Assembly (NCBI GenBank): GCA_020628855.1
Contig: JAHDEL010000007.1
Location: 2,719 to 66,718 of the forward strand
DNA from: Saprospiraceae bacterium
GTDB lineage: Bacteria > Bacteroidota > Bacteroidia > Chitinophagales > Saprospiraceae
Length of the DNA stretch: 64,000 nt
Direction: 5' to 3'
Shown one piece after another: positions 40,101-46,278 of this stretch (the stretch's first letter is position 1; every line of letters begins with the position of its first letter). Made by a program: the position numbers and the translations under genes. The notes beneath the pieces are model-generated. The model saw only the letters and a program-made list of their open reading frames with translations, had not been told where the DNA came from and searched no databases.

Positions 40101-40616
40101 AACAGGGCGTTTTGCCGCTTCCTTGTAGATTAGGACTAAGTTTTTCTCGTTGCCCTTAAGAATGAGGGTGCCATCTTGACTAGCTAAGTAAATACCTTGC
40201 AGGTTTGGGACAGGTAGATTGAATACAGCATTTTCATCAATTGCCTCCCATCCAATTGTCACCTGACTGCCTCCAGGAATTTGTTTTGATTTTACGATAT
40301 GACAGTCTTCCAAGTTTCCTACCCATGAGAGTAATTCACCATCCTTTGATTGGTATTGATAGGCAATATGCTTAGGTAGCCGAGAAAGTACTTGTTCTAT
40401 TGATCCTAAGTCTTTGGTATTTTGACTTCCACTTATTGCGTTAATCGCAGAAATGATGGTCCTTTCATCGTTGTTCAGAAACGACAGCATTGCGGATTTA
40501 TCTTGCTCAATGGCAATTGGAAAAGAGACAACTTTACTCAATCCTAAAGCTACCAGCAATAAAGTGCCTGCAATAATTAAATATCCTATCTGCTTCACAT
40601 CTGCGATTATTGACAC
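37200..40616 (-). CDS. Large NtrY-like membrane sensor histidine kinase
   Basis: 1138-residue sensor kinase. Transmembrane helix at about 10-30, an extracytoplasmic segment, then a multi-helix membrane region at about 170-410. Next come a soluble region about 410-615, helices near 625-650 and 665-690, a second sensor region to about 820, a helix at 825-842, and HAMP at about 843-895. HisKA contains H916 in AHEIKNPLTPMKLSIQYLE, the NtrY/NtrB-type H-box. The ATPase has NNIVKNAIQSI, D1061NGIGIP and GSGLGLAI. No receiver partner is adjacent. The start is GTG at 40616; GTG at 40598 is an alternative. The signal sensed is unknown. Confidence 0.85.
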   Translation of the reverse strand: MSIIADVKQIGYLIIAGTLLLVALGLSKVVSFPIAIEQDKSAMLSFLNNDERTIISAINAISGSQNTKDLGSIEQVLSRLPKHIAYQYQSKDGELLSWVGNLEDCHIVKSKQIPGGSQVTIGWEAIDENAVFNLPVPNLQGIYLASQDGTLILKGNEKNLVLIYKEAAKRPVLKWLSIICLLLSFLFFLYFASQQDIRLHCVLVPVGYILYYTINSLYTEGLTLFNDASLMLTSWANSPFDLVLLTIAFFAFFSGNLMTQEDKPSLSYFGEAISTVFLFTAVILSFYQFVQSPSVDINFNELSSISIIEGVSLVCIVSWTLLIFIRSQLLIHLSGKLGQWMKYGGFVSIAIIIMLIGSSFAGIKPIWLLPLFILTYLTLSDLYYDIGAKNITWLILWLVVISGFLSILLFGFDYQKDIKNKEVILSSYYHAFDDDIFQDIKSLHGVKQNTFLEKIEDHPSLGIIDKADLIENSFGQLDHLTIELTGTLENGMSIYSDQTFLANPTSNSAVRVLEGNWQFDPINNSYIFSTTVESSKGKITHEIAYQRYKSNSDFDLPLTIIRDGNILRNDLNLENSEIIAIQNAKAGRLLSNQNVFLKFKPYEDTVLITSKPILSILKPITLFSFFFCLLTFLVILFMLINSVWKFLPEFLPLRFGSDTSLSTRIQIIIVGMVIFSFIAIATITSIYLQNQIRNNKNIEIEQRINTVSNNLHWYLKDESDEPRAPYILENIRPQLELIHRTNIDIYGKYGASVNEGSQLQIPYLAYYFFNKLQQDDALTLKSDDKELSYFPIKSNQGSVVAYASLHHKEDHYSTLGVIDYLGTLLNVYVFLFLIAGAVALAIARSITDPLETLATRMTQIKLNRKNNPVNWKADDEIGKLINNYNVMIDELEDSAKLIAKTERDGAWKEMARNVAHEIKNPLTPMKLSIQYLERAVSKDPEQALPLVRRISNTLIEQIDNLAEIAGAFSNFGKMPQATNEKVNLNEVVETNHDLFRKRDDMDISLSIPIEDHIVFADKNHIISILNNIVKNAIQSIPNDRRGKIAIALYKEEENAIIKVTDNGIGIPDAEKNKIFRPNFTTKSSGSGLGLAISANMIEVFNGSLYFESQENKGSKFYISIPLMKQYQQNTDSTKVSLD

Positions 40617-40765
40617 AAAATAAGCCTTTTACACATTAAAATATAATTTAATATGATGCTTTTAGACCATACTTTTTTATTTTTTTGAAGAAATATTGCA
40701 GGCTTTGTAACTTTTATAATTTTAGTATCGTACTAACAGTAATTCAAAGCAAAACTTCAACATTG

Positions 40766-41254
40766 TTGACTGTACAAGAATATAATACCATTGTTAAGCT
40801 GTATTCAGATAATGTCTACAGATATATTCTCAAAAGCACAGGGAATCCAATTGAGTCAAAAGATATCATGCAGAATGTGTTTTTGAAGCTTTGGCAGAAT
40901 AGAAATAAAGTTGAAGTTGAATACGCTAAAGGTTTATTGTTCAGAATGGCAAAGCAGAATATAATTGATACATATAGAAGTAATACTTCAAGAAGAGAGC
41001 GAGAGAACATTGCAAATCAAAATCTATCTACCAATGGAAATAGATATGATACAAAGCAACTGCTTGATCAAGCCTTTGATCAACTTAAGCCAGAAGAAAA
41101 AACAATAGTCTTATTAAGAGACTACGAGGGATACAGCTACGAAGAAATAGGCAACATTCTCGAAATTCCTTTATCGAGTGTCAAAGTCAACATATTCAGA
41201 GCTAGAAAGAAATTGCAAAGTTTATTAATCACATTAGAAAACGAAGTCTCCTAA
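40766..41254 (+). CDS. ECF-type RNA polymerase sigma factor
   Basis: Sigma-70 family, extracytoplasmic-function type. From TTG 40766 it is 162 residues, beginning at the TVQEYNTIVKLYSDNVYRYI region that is the normal N-terminus. An in-frame TTG at 40685 would add 27 unconserved residues. Region 2 includes ESKDIMQNVFLKLWQNRN and GLLFRMAKQNIIDTYR. Region 4 has LKPEEKTIVLLRDYEGYSYE and IPLSSVKVNIFRARKKL. The stop overlaps the next gene's ATG by 1 nt (TAATG), the usual sigma/anti-sigma coupling. Divergent from the large kinase gene. Confidence 0.9.
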   Translation: MTVQEYNTIVKLYSDNVYRYILKSTGNPIESKDIMQNVFLKLWQNRNKVEVEYAKGLLFRMAKQNIIDTYRSNTSRRERENIANQNLSTNGNRYDTKQLLDQAFDQLKPEEKTIVLLRDYEGYSYEEIGNILEIPLSSVKVNIFRARKKLQSLLITLENEVS

Positions 41255-42096
41255 TGAAAAGACCACAAATACATATCGAAAATTATGAGGAGTATGTTAT
41301 CGATTTTATTGAGAATTCTTTGACTACTGAACTGAACGATGCAATGGTATCTTTTCTAAACTTGCATCCCAATATTGCAGAAGAGGTCATGAGCTTTAGA
41401 AATATTCAGATGATTCCAGATCAGTCTGTTATCTACCCTGAAGTAGAAAGTCTCATGAAGAAGCCAAGGAGCACTTTTTTCTTTCTTAAGCGATTCTTGG
41501 TCGCTGCTACAGTTCTTGCTCTCATAGGAGTTGGCCTTTATACAATATCAAACACATCGAATGATATAGTTACCGATGAAATATTGGTTGAGGATGAGTC
41601 GACTACGATTAAAGAAAGTATTCCTCAAGTAAGTACTGCTGATGCTGAGCCAATAGAAACAGTCAAAGAAGAATCCATCCAGAAATCAAATGCTGTTACT
41701 GTGGCAAAGGAAGAGAAAGTAAGACTGACATCGAATGCTCTGCAGATAACGAAGCAACAAGAAGTTAAGCAAGTTGATACGGAAGAAACGCCACAGCAGA
41801 CAGAGCCAAAAGTCATTCAACAAATAGATATTGAAAATATTGGTCCTCAAAGACCGAAACCTATTCAACCAGAGCTTCTAGCTGCAATAGAGGAAATTCC
41901 AACCCTCATTGCACCACTAGAAGAGAAAGAAACAGAGGTTGAGCTTGTATTTACAATTACGGATCCAGCATATAATAATCGTCAGATGCTTAGACAATCA
42001 AGAATTACCGGGACACTTGCTTTTGCTAACACGACGGTGGCACTATTGCCAACATTTTTAAATAAGAATTCAAAAATTATTAACAGTAAAAAATAG
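41254..42096 (+). CDS. Anti-sigma-like single-pass membrane protein
   Basis: 280 residues. A short cytoplasmic N-terminal domain (IHIENYEEYVIDFIENSLTT and LNLHPNIAEEV) resembles the N-termini of Bacteroidota anti-sigma factors that lack a zinc finger. One transmembrane helix lies at about 82-100 (FLVAATVLALIGVGLYTI). The long periplasmic part is rich in Glu, Gln, Thr and Pro and looks disordered. Translational coupling to the sigma gene strongly suggests it binds and restrains that sigma factor. The C-terminus is not a recognised domain. Confidence 0.75.
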   Translation: MKRPQIHIENYEEYVIDFIENSLTTELNDAMVSFLNLHPNIAEEVMSFRNIQMIPDQSVIYPEVESLMKKPRSTFFFLKRFLVAATVLALIGVGLYTISNTSNDIVTDEILVEDESTTIKESIPQVSTADAEPIETVKEESIQKSNAVTVAKEEKVRLTSNALQITKQQEVKQVDTEETPQQTEPKVIQQIDIENIGPQRPKPIQPELLAAIEEIPTLIAPLEEKETEVELVFTITDPAYNNRQMLRQSRITGTLAFANTTVALLPTFLNKNSKIINSKK

Positions 42097-42103
42097 CATT
42101 ACA

Positions 42104-42886
42104 ATGAAAAATTTAATAAAAACATTAGCAGCATTCATGATGCTCATGATTATCCAACCATTTGGTCTCATATCTCAAGAAAGAGTCCTACAAAATGAAG
42201 ATGGAGTTGTCGTTACAGAAAGAGACACTGTTGTCATCAAAATAGATAAAGATGATGATGAAGATGAAGAGGAAGAAAAACCAGATAATTTCCGTGTGGG
42301 ATTACTTGACTACGGCGTATCTTCTTTCTTAGTAAGAGGAGAGTTTGGAGAAGCTATTCCTGAAGAATGGTCATTAAGGTATCCTCAGTCTCATAATTGG
42401 AACTTACATATATTCAGACACAGATTGAATATCTCAAAGCAGTCTCTCTTCTTGGAGTATGGAGTTTCAGTGAATTTCAGAAGATTTAGATTTCAGAATA
42501 ATGTAGAGAGATTCGAAATAGGTGATAATAGTGTTCGACCTATTATTACTGATACCGAATTCAAAAAATCCAAGTTACGTACAACACACTTAGAGGTTCC
42601 TCTCATGATTACATTGAATCCTCGAGGTAAGAAGTTTACAATCTCAGTTGGTGCTTATGGCGCAATGCGTATTGGAAGTAGTCATAAGCTTAAGTCCGAA
42701 GATGGTGAGAAGATGGTAACAAAAGATGATTTTAAGTTAAGAGACTTTACAAGTGGTCTTGTTGCTAGACTCGGATTTGGACCAGTAGATTTCTTCTGGC
42801 AAATTAATGGTGAGTCCATGTTCAATGATAGTACATCACCAAATCTGGCTCCGATGACCTTTGGAATTTCTTTGATCAATTTTTAG
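42104..42886 (+). CDS. PorT-like outer-membrane barrel candidate with acidic linker
   Basis: 260 residues. Signal peptide about 1-24 (LAAFMMLMIIQPFGLISQ). A short mature N-terminus leads to a strongly acidic stretch DKDDDEDEEEEKPD at about 48-61. Then come alternating beta segments (RVGLLDYGVSSFLV, SLFLEYGVSVNFRRF, LEVPLMITLNPRGKKFTISV, GPVDFFWQINGES). This resembles the outer-membrane protein beta-barrel/PorT-type families but is not a firm match. It is 7 nt after the anti-sigma gene and is probably the operon's envelope target or sensor. A terminator follows. Confidence 0.65.
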   Translation: MKNLIKTLAAFMMLMIIQPFGLISQERVLQNEDGVVVTERDTVVIKIDKDDDEDEEEEKPDNFRVGLLDYGVSSFLVRGEFGEAIPEEWSLRYPQSHNWNLHIFRHRLNISKQSLFLEYGVSVNFRRFRFQNNVERFEIGDNSVRPIITDTEFKKSKLRTTHLEVPLMITLNPRGKKFTISVGAYGAMRIGSSHKLKSEDGEKMVTKDDFKLRDFTSGLVARLGFGPVDFFWQINGESMFNDSTSPNLAPMTFGISLINF

Positions 42887-42911
42887 TCATATTACTTTTC
42901 ATATAAGCAGA

Positions 42912-42937
42912 CCTCTCCCTTTGGGAGGGGTTTTTTT
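42912..42937 (+). terminator. Rho-independent terminator of the sigma-factor operon
   Basis: Stem CCTCTCCC / GGGAGGGG (one G-T pair) with a TTT loop, then seven T. Its loop and right arm overlap the -33 TTTG (42920-42923) of the rnpB promoter. Confidence 0.88.
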
Positions 42938-42953
42938 ATTTGGATTACATTTG
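42920..42953 (+). promoter_or_regulatory. Promoter of rnpB
   Basis: TTTG at 42920-42923, a 22-nt spacer, then TACATTTG at 42946-42953. The RNA is expected to begin at about 42959, six bases after the box, in agreement with the start of the P1 helix. Confidence 0.75.
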
Positions 42954-42958
42954 CAATT

Positions 42959-43331
42959 GCATGGGAATCTATCGCACCAATGTAGATTGGTGAGGAAAGT
43001 CCGGACAACGCAGGGAACCACGCTATCTAACTGATAGAACAATATCAAGTGATTGGTATTGGCTAGAAAGTGTCACAGAAAGCTAAACCGCCTCGATGAT
43101 TTCGAGGTAAGGGTGAAAATGTGAGGTAAGAGCTCACGATATTTTTGGGCAACCATAAATATGGACAAACCTCGTGGGTTGAAATGTCAAGTATATCTTG
43201 TTTTACATCTTTCCCGGATGTGCTGCTTATGCAGAGGCAAGAAGGGTAGGCAGCTAGATTTTGACAGTGATGTCAAAGCCAGATAAATGATAGATTGAAA
43301 AACAGAATCCGGCTTACCCCATGCTTTTTTT
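42959..43331 (+). ncRNA. rnpB: RNase P RNA (class A)
   Basis: Catalytic RNA that matures tRNA 5' ends. The 5' conserved region GAGGAAAGTCCGGAC is at 42992-43006, with CACAGAAA near 43076. The internal GTAAGGGTGAAA element is near 43108, and the 3' conserved ACAGAATCCGGCTTA is at 43302-43316. P1 pairs GCATGGG (42959-42965) with CCCATGC (43318-43324), giving an RNA of about 366 nt followed by a seven-T run that may terminate it. Frames overlapping the gene on the minus strand are spurious. It has its own promoter. Confidence 0.95.
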
Positions 43332-43361
43332 GCATCTTTGACTAACGCTAAATTTGATTTT

Positions 43362-44111
43362 TTGAAGCTAGATGCCATTTTGATTGATGATGAGTTAGAT
43401 GCACTCAGTGTCTTGGATTTAGAACTCCAAAGACATTGCCCTCAAATTAATGTAATTGATAAATGTAATTCTGCAAAGACAGGTCTTCTCTCTATTAGGA
43501 AGCATAATCCAGATATCATTTTTCTAGACATCAATATGCCATACATTAATGGATTAGAATTGATTGAGATGTTGCCTCAAGGCAAACATAAAATTGTGTT
43601 TACCACTGCCTTTGATGGTTTTGCAGTCAAGGCAATAAAAACAAGTGCAGTTGACTATCTATTAAAGCCGATAAAGAAGGATGAACTCATCAATACAGTG
43701 GAACGCTTAATTGAGACCAAATCTCAGGATAGACTTGATTATCAATTCCTTGCAAACCAACTGGCTGATACTAAAAGCAATGCTATAAATAAGGTTGTTT
43801 TACCTAGCTTGGATGGTTATGTCTTTATCAAGATTGATGAAATTATTGTCTGTGAGTCTGATGAAAGTTATTCACACATACACCTTGACAATGGTGATAA
43901 AATATTTATTAAAAAACCGCTCAAATTTTTAGAAGAAATACTGTGTGATGGACCATTTATGAGAATACACAAAAGCTACATTATTCAACTGAATAAGATT
44001 ACACGTTATTCCAAGGTTGATGGAGGTTTTGTAATCATGGAGAATCAAATGAAAATTAATATTTCAAGGATAAAGAAAGATGAGTTTGCAGCTTTTATTG
44101 AGAAGCATTAG
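43362..44111 (+). CDS. LytTR-family response regulator
   Basis: Transcription factor of the LytR/AlgR type. From TTG 43362 it has 249 residues and begins MKLDAILIDDE, the normal receiver start; a TTG at 43338 would add eight residues. The receiver domain spans about 1-120 with phosphoacceptor D56 (IIFLDINMP), acidic DDE at 9-11, and K105 in DYLLKPIKKDE. The LytTR DNA-binding domain spans about 145-248 (PFMRIHKSYIIQLNKITRYS). It overlaps the kinase gene by 32 nt. A CATCTTTG at 43333-43340, one mismatch from a -7 box, may be its promoter. Confidence 0.88.
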   Translation: MKLDAILIDDELDALSVLDLELQRHCPQINVIDKCNSAKTGLLSIRKHNPDIIFLDINMPYINGLELIEMLPQGKHKIVFTTAFDGFAVKAIKTSAVDYLLKPIKKDELINTVERLIETKSQDRLDYQFLANQLADTKSNAINKVVLPSLDGYVFIKIDEIIVCESDESYSHIHLDNGDKIFIKKPLKFLEEILCDGPFMRIHKSYIIQLNKITRYSKVDGGFVIMENQMKINISRIKKDEFAAFIEKH

Positions 44112-46011
44112 CTTCAGCTTGAGCCTGTTGATAACTTGTCTTCTATCAGGTCAATCAGCATCCATCTACTTAGAACACAGTAATACTAAATTGGGTGGTG
44201 AACGTCAGGTTGAATTACAGTTGGATGGAACCTTTCTTGTTGATAATATATTTAAACTCCACAAAGGATGTAACCCATGTGAATTGAATATAAACTTCGT
44301 AGATAAGCAATCCATTGTTGATGACATTATCTACCTAGAAATCAGCGGTTTCGAAACCATTGAGCCATCTCAAAATAATTCTGGATACCTTGAGTTGATA
44401 GCGCCTAATGCACAAGATCAAAACAGATTCTACTATATTATCCTTGATGGCTCAAGCCCCGAACGTACCTATTTAGATGTAGTCGGAAAGAAAGGTGCAC
44501 ACATTAGACTATTAACAGTCAATTATGGAACTGCATATCAGGCTGCTGGAATGACTAATCCATTAGCATTGAAAGTAATGGACAAGGTTTCAGGACTTAT
44601 GGTCGGTCTACTCTTTGTTTTTCTATTCTTAAGTCTTGTCTCATTTTTTATCACAAAAAGCAGTGACTACTACTATTACAGTTTCTACATTGTCGCACTC
44701 TTAATTTATTTTGCTGTTAGATCCGAAAGCGAATTTCTAATCAATGTTTTCAACTTCTTCCAAGATCCAATATTTCTGAATTCTCTTTTGATAAGCAGAT
44801 TTTTATCTCCTGTAATTTTTTGTTTTTACTTTCTCTTCCTTGAAAGTTTTTTTGAATCGCAGATTGAGGGTCAATCTTTTAAGAAGGTGATAAGATTTAC
44901 TACCGTTTTGTCCATAGTTTCTGCAGTGCTGATATATGGATCTTATGCACTTGCAGCGCATAATTTCGGAAATGCCGTTTTCACAATTTATAGGGTAGTA
45001 ATGGTACTTTGCAGCTTTTGGGTATTGGCTTATATGTTGAGGCATCTCAAGTTTTCAAGTACAATATTCATTGTCATTGGGGGGATTGTATTATTGATAG
45101 GATCTATCATTGCAATGGTGTTTTCTTGGACGAATTATTGGCTTTTTGGCATAGCACCAATCCATTGGTTGTTGATGGCGGTGCTCATTGAGATTTTGTT
45201 TTTCTCAGCAGGACTGCTATTCAAGGCTCATCAAACTGAAGAGTATAAAAATCAAATCCAAGAAAGTCTTCTATTACAATTGCAAAAGAATCGGTCACTT
45301 CAACAAATCAAGCAAGATGAGTTGACAGCAGAGGTCGAAAAAGTAAAAGGTCAAATCGAGCAAGAAACTGCAGAAAGACTATCAATTGAATATGAATTGC
45401 AAAGCAAGGAAATAGAACTTGAATTGCTTAGAAAGCAAATGAACCCGCATTTTCTATTCAATAGTATGAACAGTCTGAAAAGATATATACTAGAAAATAA
45501 AGTGGACAGTGCCGCTGATTATCTCGATTCTTTTGCTCGCTTGTTCAGATACATTTTTGAGAATACAAGACGGAAGTTTGTCTATCTAGAAGATGAAATA
45601 AGTTTTCTTAATGAATATGTTGCACTTGAGAATTTGAGACTTTCTACGCCAATAGCTTTTCAGGTGGAGATGGATAAAGACATAAATCCATCTGAAACCT
45701 CAATTCCAGCATTATTACTACAGCCTCTTGTCGAGAACAGTATCTGGCATGGTCTCAATCATATCGAAGCAAAGGAGAAATCTATACTCTTGAATATTTA
45801 TAAGCGAGGAAAGTATCTCTGTATAGAGGTAATCGATAATGGAATAGGATTAGATATTGCAGAGTTTTCAGACATGTCATCTAAAAGGATTAATTCAACT
45901 GAAGTGAACAAGCAAAGATTATTCACTTTGTTTGAGGAGGATGCTTCGATAGACATAGCTTCCAACGGAGAATCCGGGACAACAGTGACAATTCAATTCC
46001 CTCAGGTATAA
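44080..46011 (+). CDS. LytS/YehU-type sensor histidine kinase with signal peptide and 7-TM region
   Basis: 643 residues. Signal peptide about 1-24 (ending LLSGQSA), an extracytoplasmic beta-rich domain about 25-165, about seven transmembrane helices at 172-385 (7TMR-DISM-like layout), and a coiled coil about 385-445. The LytS-type His_kinase domain has H457 in MNPHFLFNSMNSLKRYI. The ATPase has N553 in PLVENSIWHGL and D586 in DNGIGLD. The first 32 nt lie inside the regulator gene in another frame, so the pair is translationally linked and is very likely a cognate two-component system. The ligand is unknown. Confidence 0.88.
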   Translation: MSLQLLLRSISFSLSLLITCLLSGQSASIYLEHSNTKLGGERQVELQLDGTFLVDNIFKLHKGCNPCELNINFVDKQSIVDDIIYLEISGFETIEPSQNNSGYLELIAPNAQDQNRFYYIILDGSSPERTYLDVVGKKGAHIRLLTVNYGTAYQAAGMTNPLALKVMDKVSGLMVGLLFVFLFLSLVSFFITKSSDYYYYSFYIVALLIYFAVRSESEFLINVFNFFQDPIFLNSLLISRFLSPVIFCFYFLFLESFFESQIEGQSFKKVIRFTTVLSIVSAVLIYGSYALAAHNFGNAVFTIYRVVMVLCSFWVLAYMLRHLKFSSTIFIVIGGIVLLIGSIIAMVFSWTNYWLFGIAPIHWLLMAVLIEILFFSAGLLFKAHQTEEYKNQIQESLLLQLQKNRSLQQIKQDELTAEVEKVKGQIEQETAERLSIEYELQSKEIELELLRKQMNPHFLFNSMNSLKRYILENKVDSAADYLDSFARLFRYIFENTRRKFVYLEDEISFLNEYVALENLRLSTPIAFQVEMDKDINPSETSIPALLLQPLVENSIWHGLNHIEAKEKSILLNIYKRGKYLCIEVIDNGIGLDIAEFSDMSSKRINSTEVNKQRLFTLFEEDASIDIASNGESGTTVTIQFPQV

Positions 46012-46195
46012 ATGATTTTGTTAGTGATATTCGGAATCATGTCATTCATGGGTTAAACTATGTCATTGATTAAATGCTTGTTTTACGAGTCATCTTTTCT
46101 TATCAAACACTTCTATTTTTATGTCAGTGAAATAAATTCTGCTTGTTCAGAATATTTCATTATAGAACAATCAAAATAAATTTTCTGGGGTTATT

Positions 46196-46227
46196 GGCGG
46201 TTATCATTTAACAAAGTGATAATCGCC
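46196..46227 (+). other. Stem-loop in the spacer before tex
   Basis: GGCGGTTATCA (46196-46206) pairs with TGATAATCGCC (46217-46227), 11 bp with one G-T pair. Not followed by a T-run. It lies 40 nt upstream of the tex -7 box. The rest of the 267-nt spacer (46012-46278) holds a shorter repeat, ATTCTG/CAGAAT (46136-46153), and no gene I can support. Confidence 0.4.
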
Positions 46228-46266
46228 TTAACATTTTAGGATACTTCTTTTACTTTGAAGGGTCCT

Positions 46267-46274
46267 TACATTTG
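46267..46274 (+). promoter_or_regulatory. -7 box TACATTTG just before the tex start codon
   Basis: Exact consensus ending 4 nt before ATG 46279, so transcription should begin on or beside the start codon: a leaderless mRNA. No clear -33 TTG at normal spacing; TTTG at 46254-46257 is too close. Confidence 0.6.
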
Positions 46275-46278
46275 CACC

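Noticed and set aside
43187-43378. 63-codon frame on the minus strand over the RNase P RNA
   Set aside because: The region is explained by rnpB, whose conserved segments and P1 helix are intact.
46012-46056. 14-codon hydrophobic frame (MILLVIFGIMSFMG) abutting the kinase stop codon
   Set aside because: Too short to support; no evidence of conservation or translation signals.
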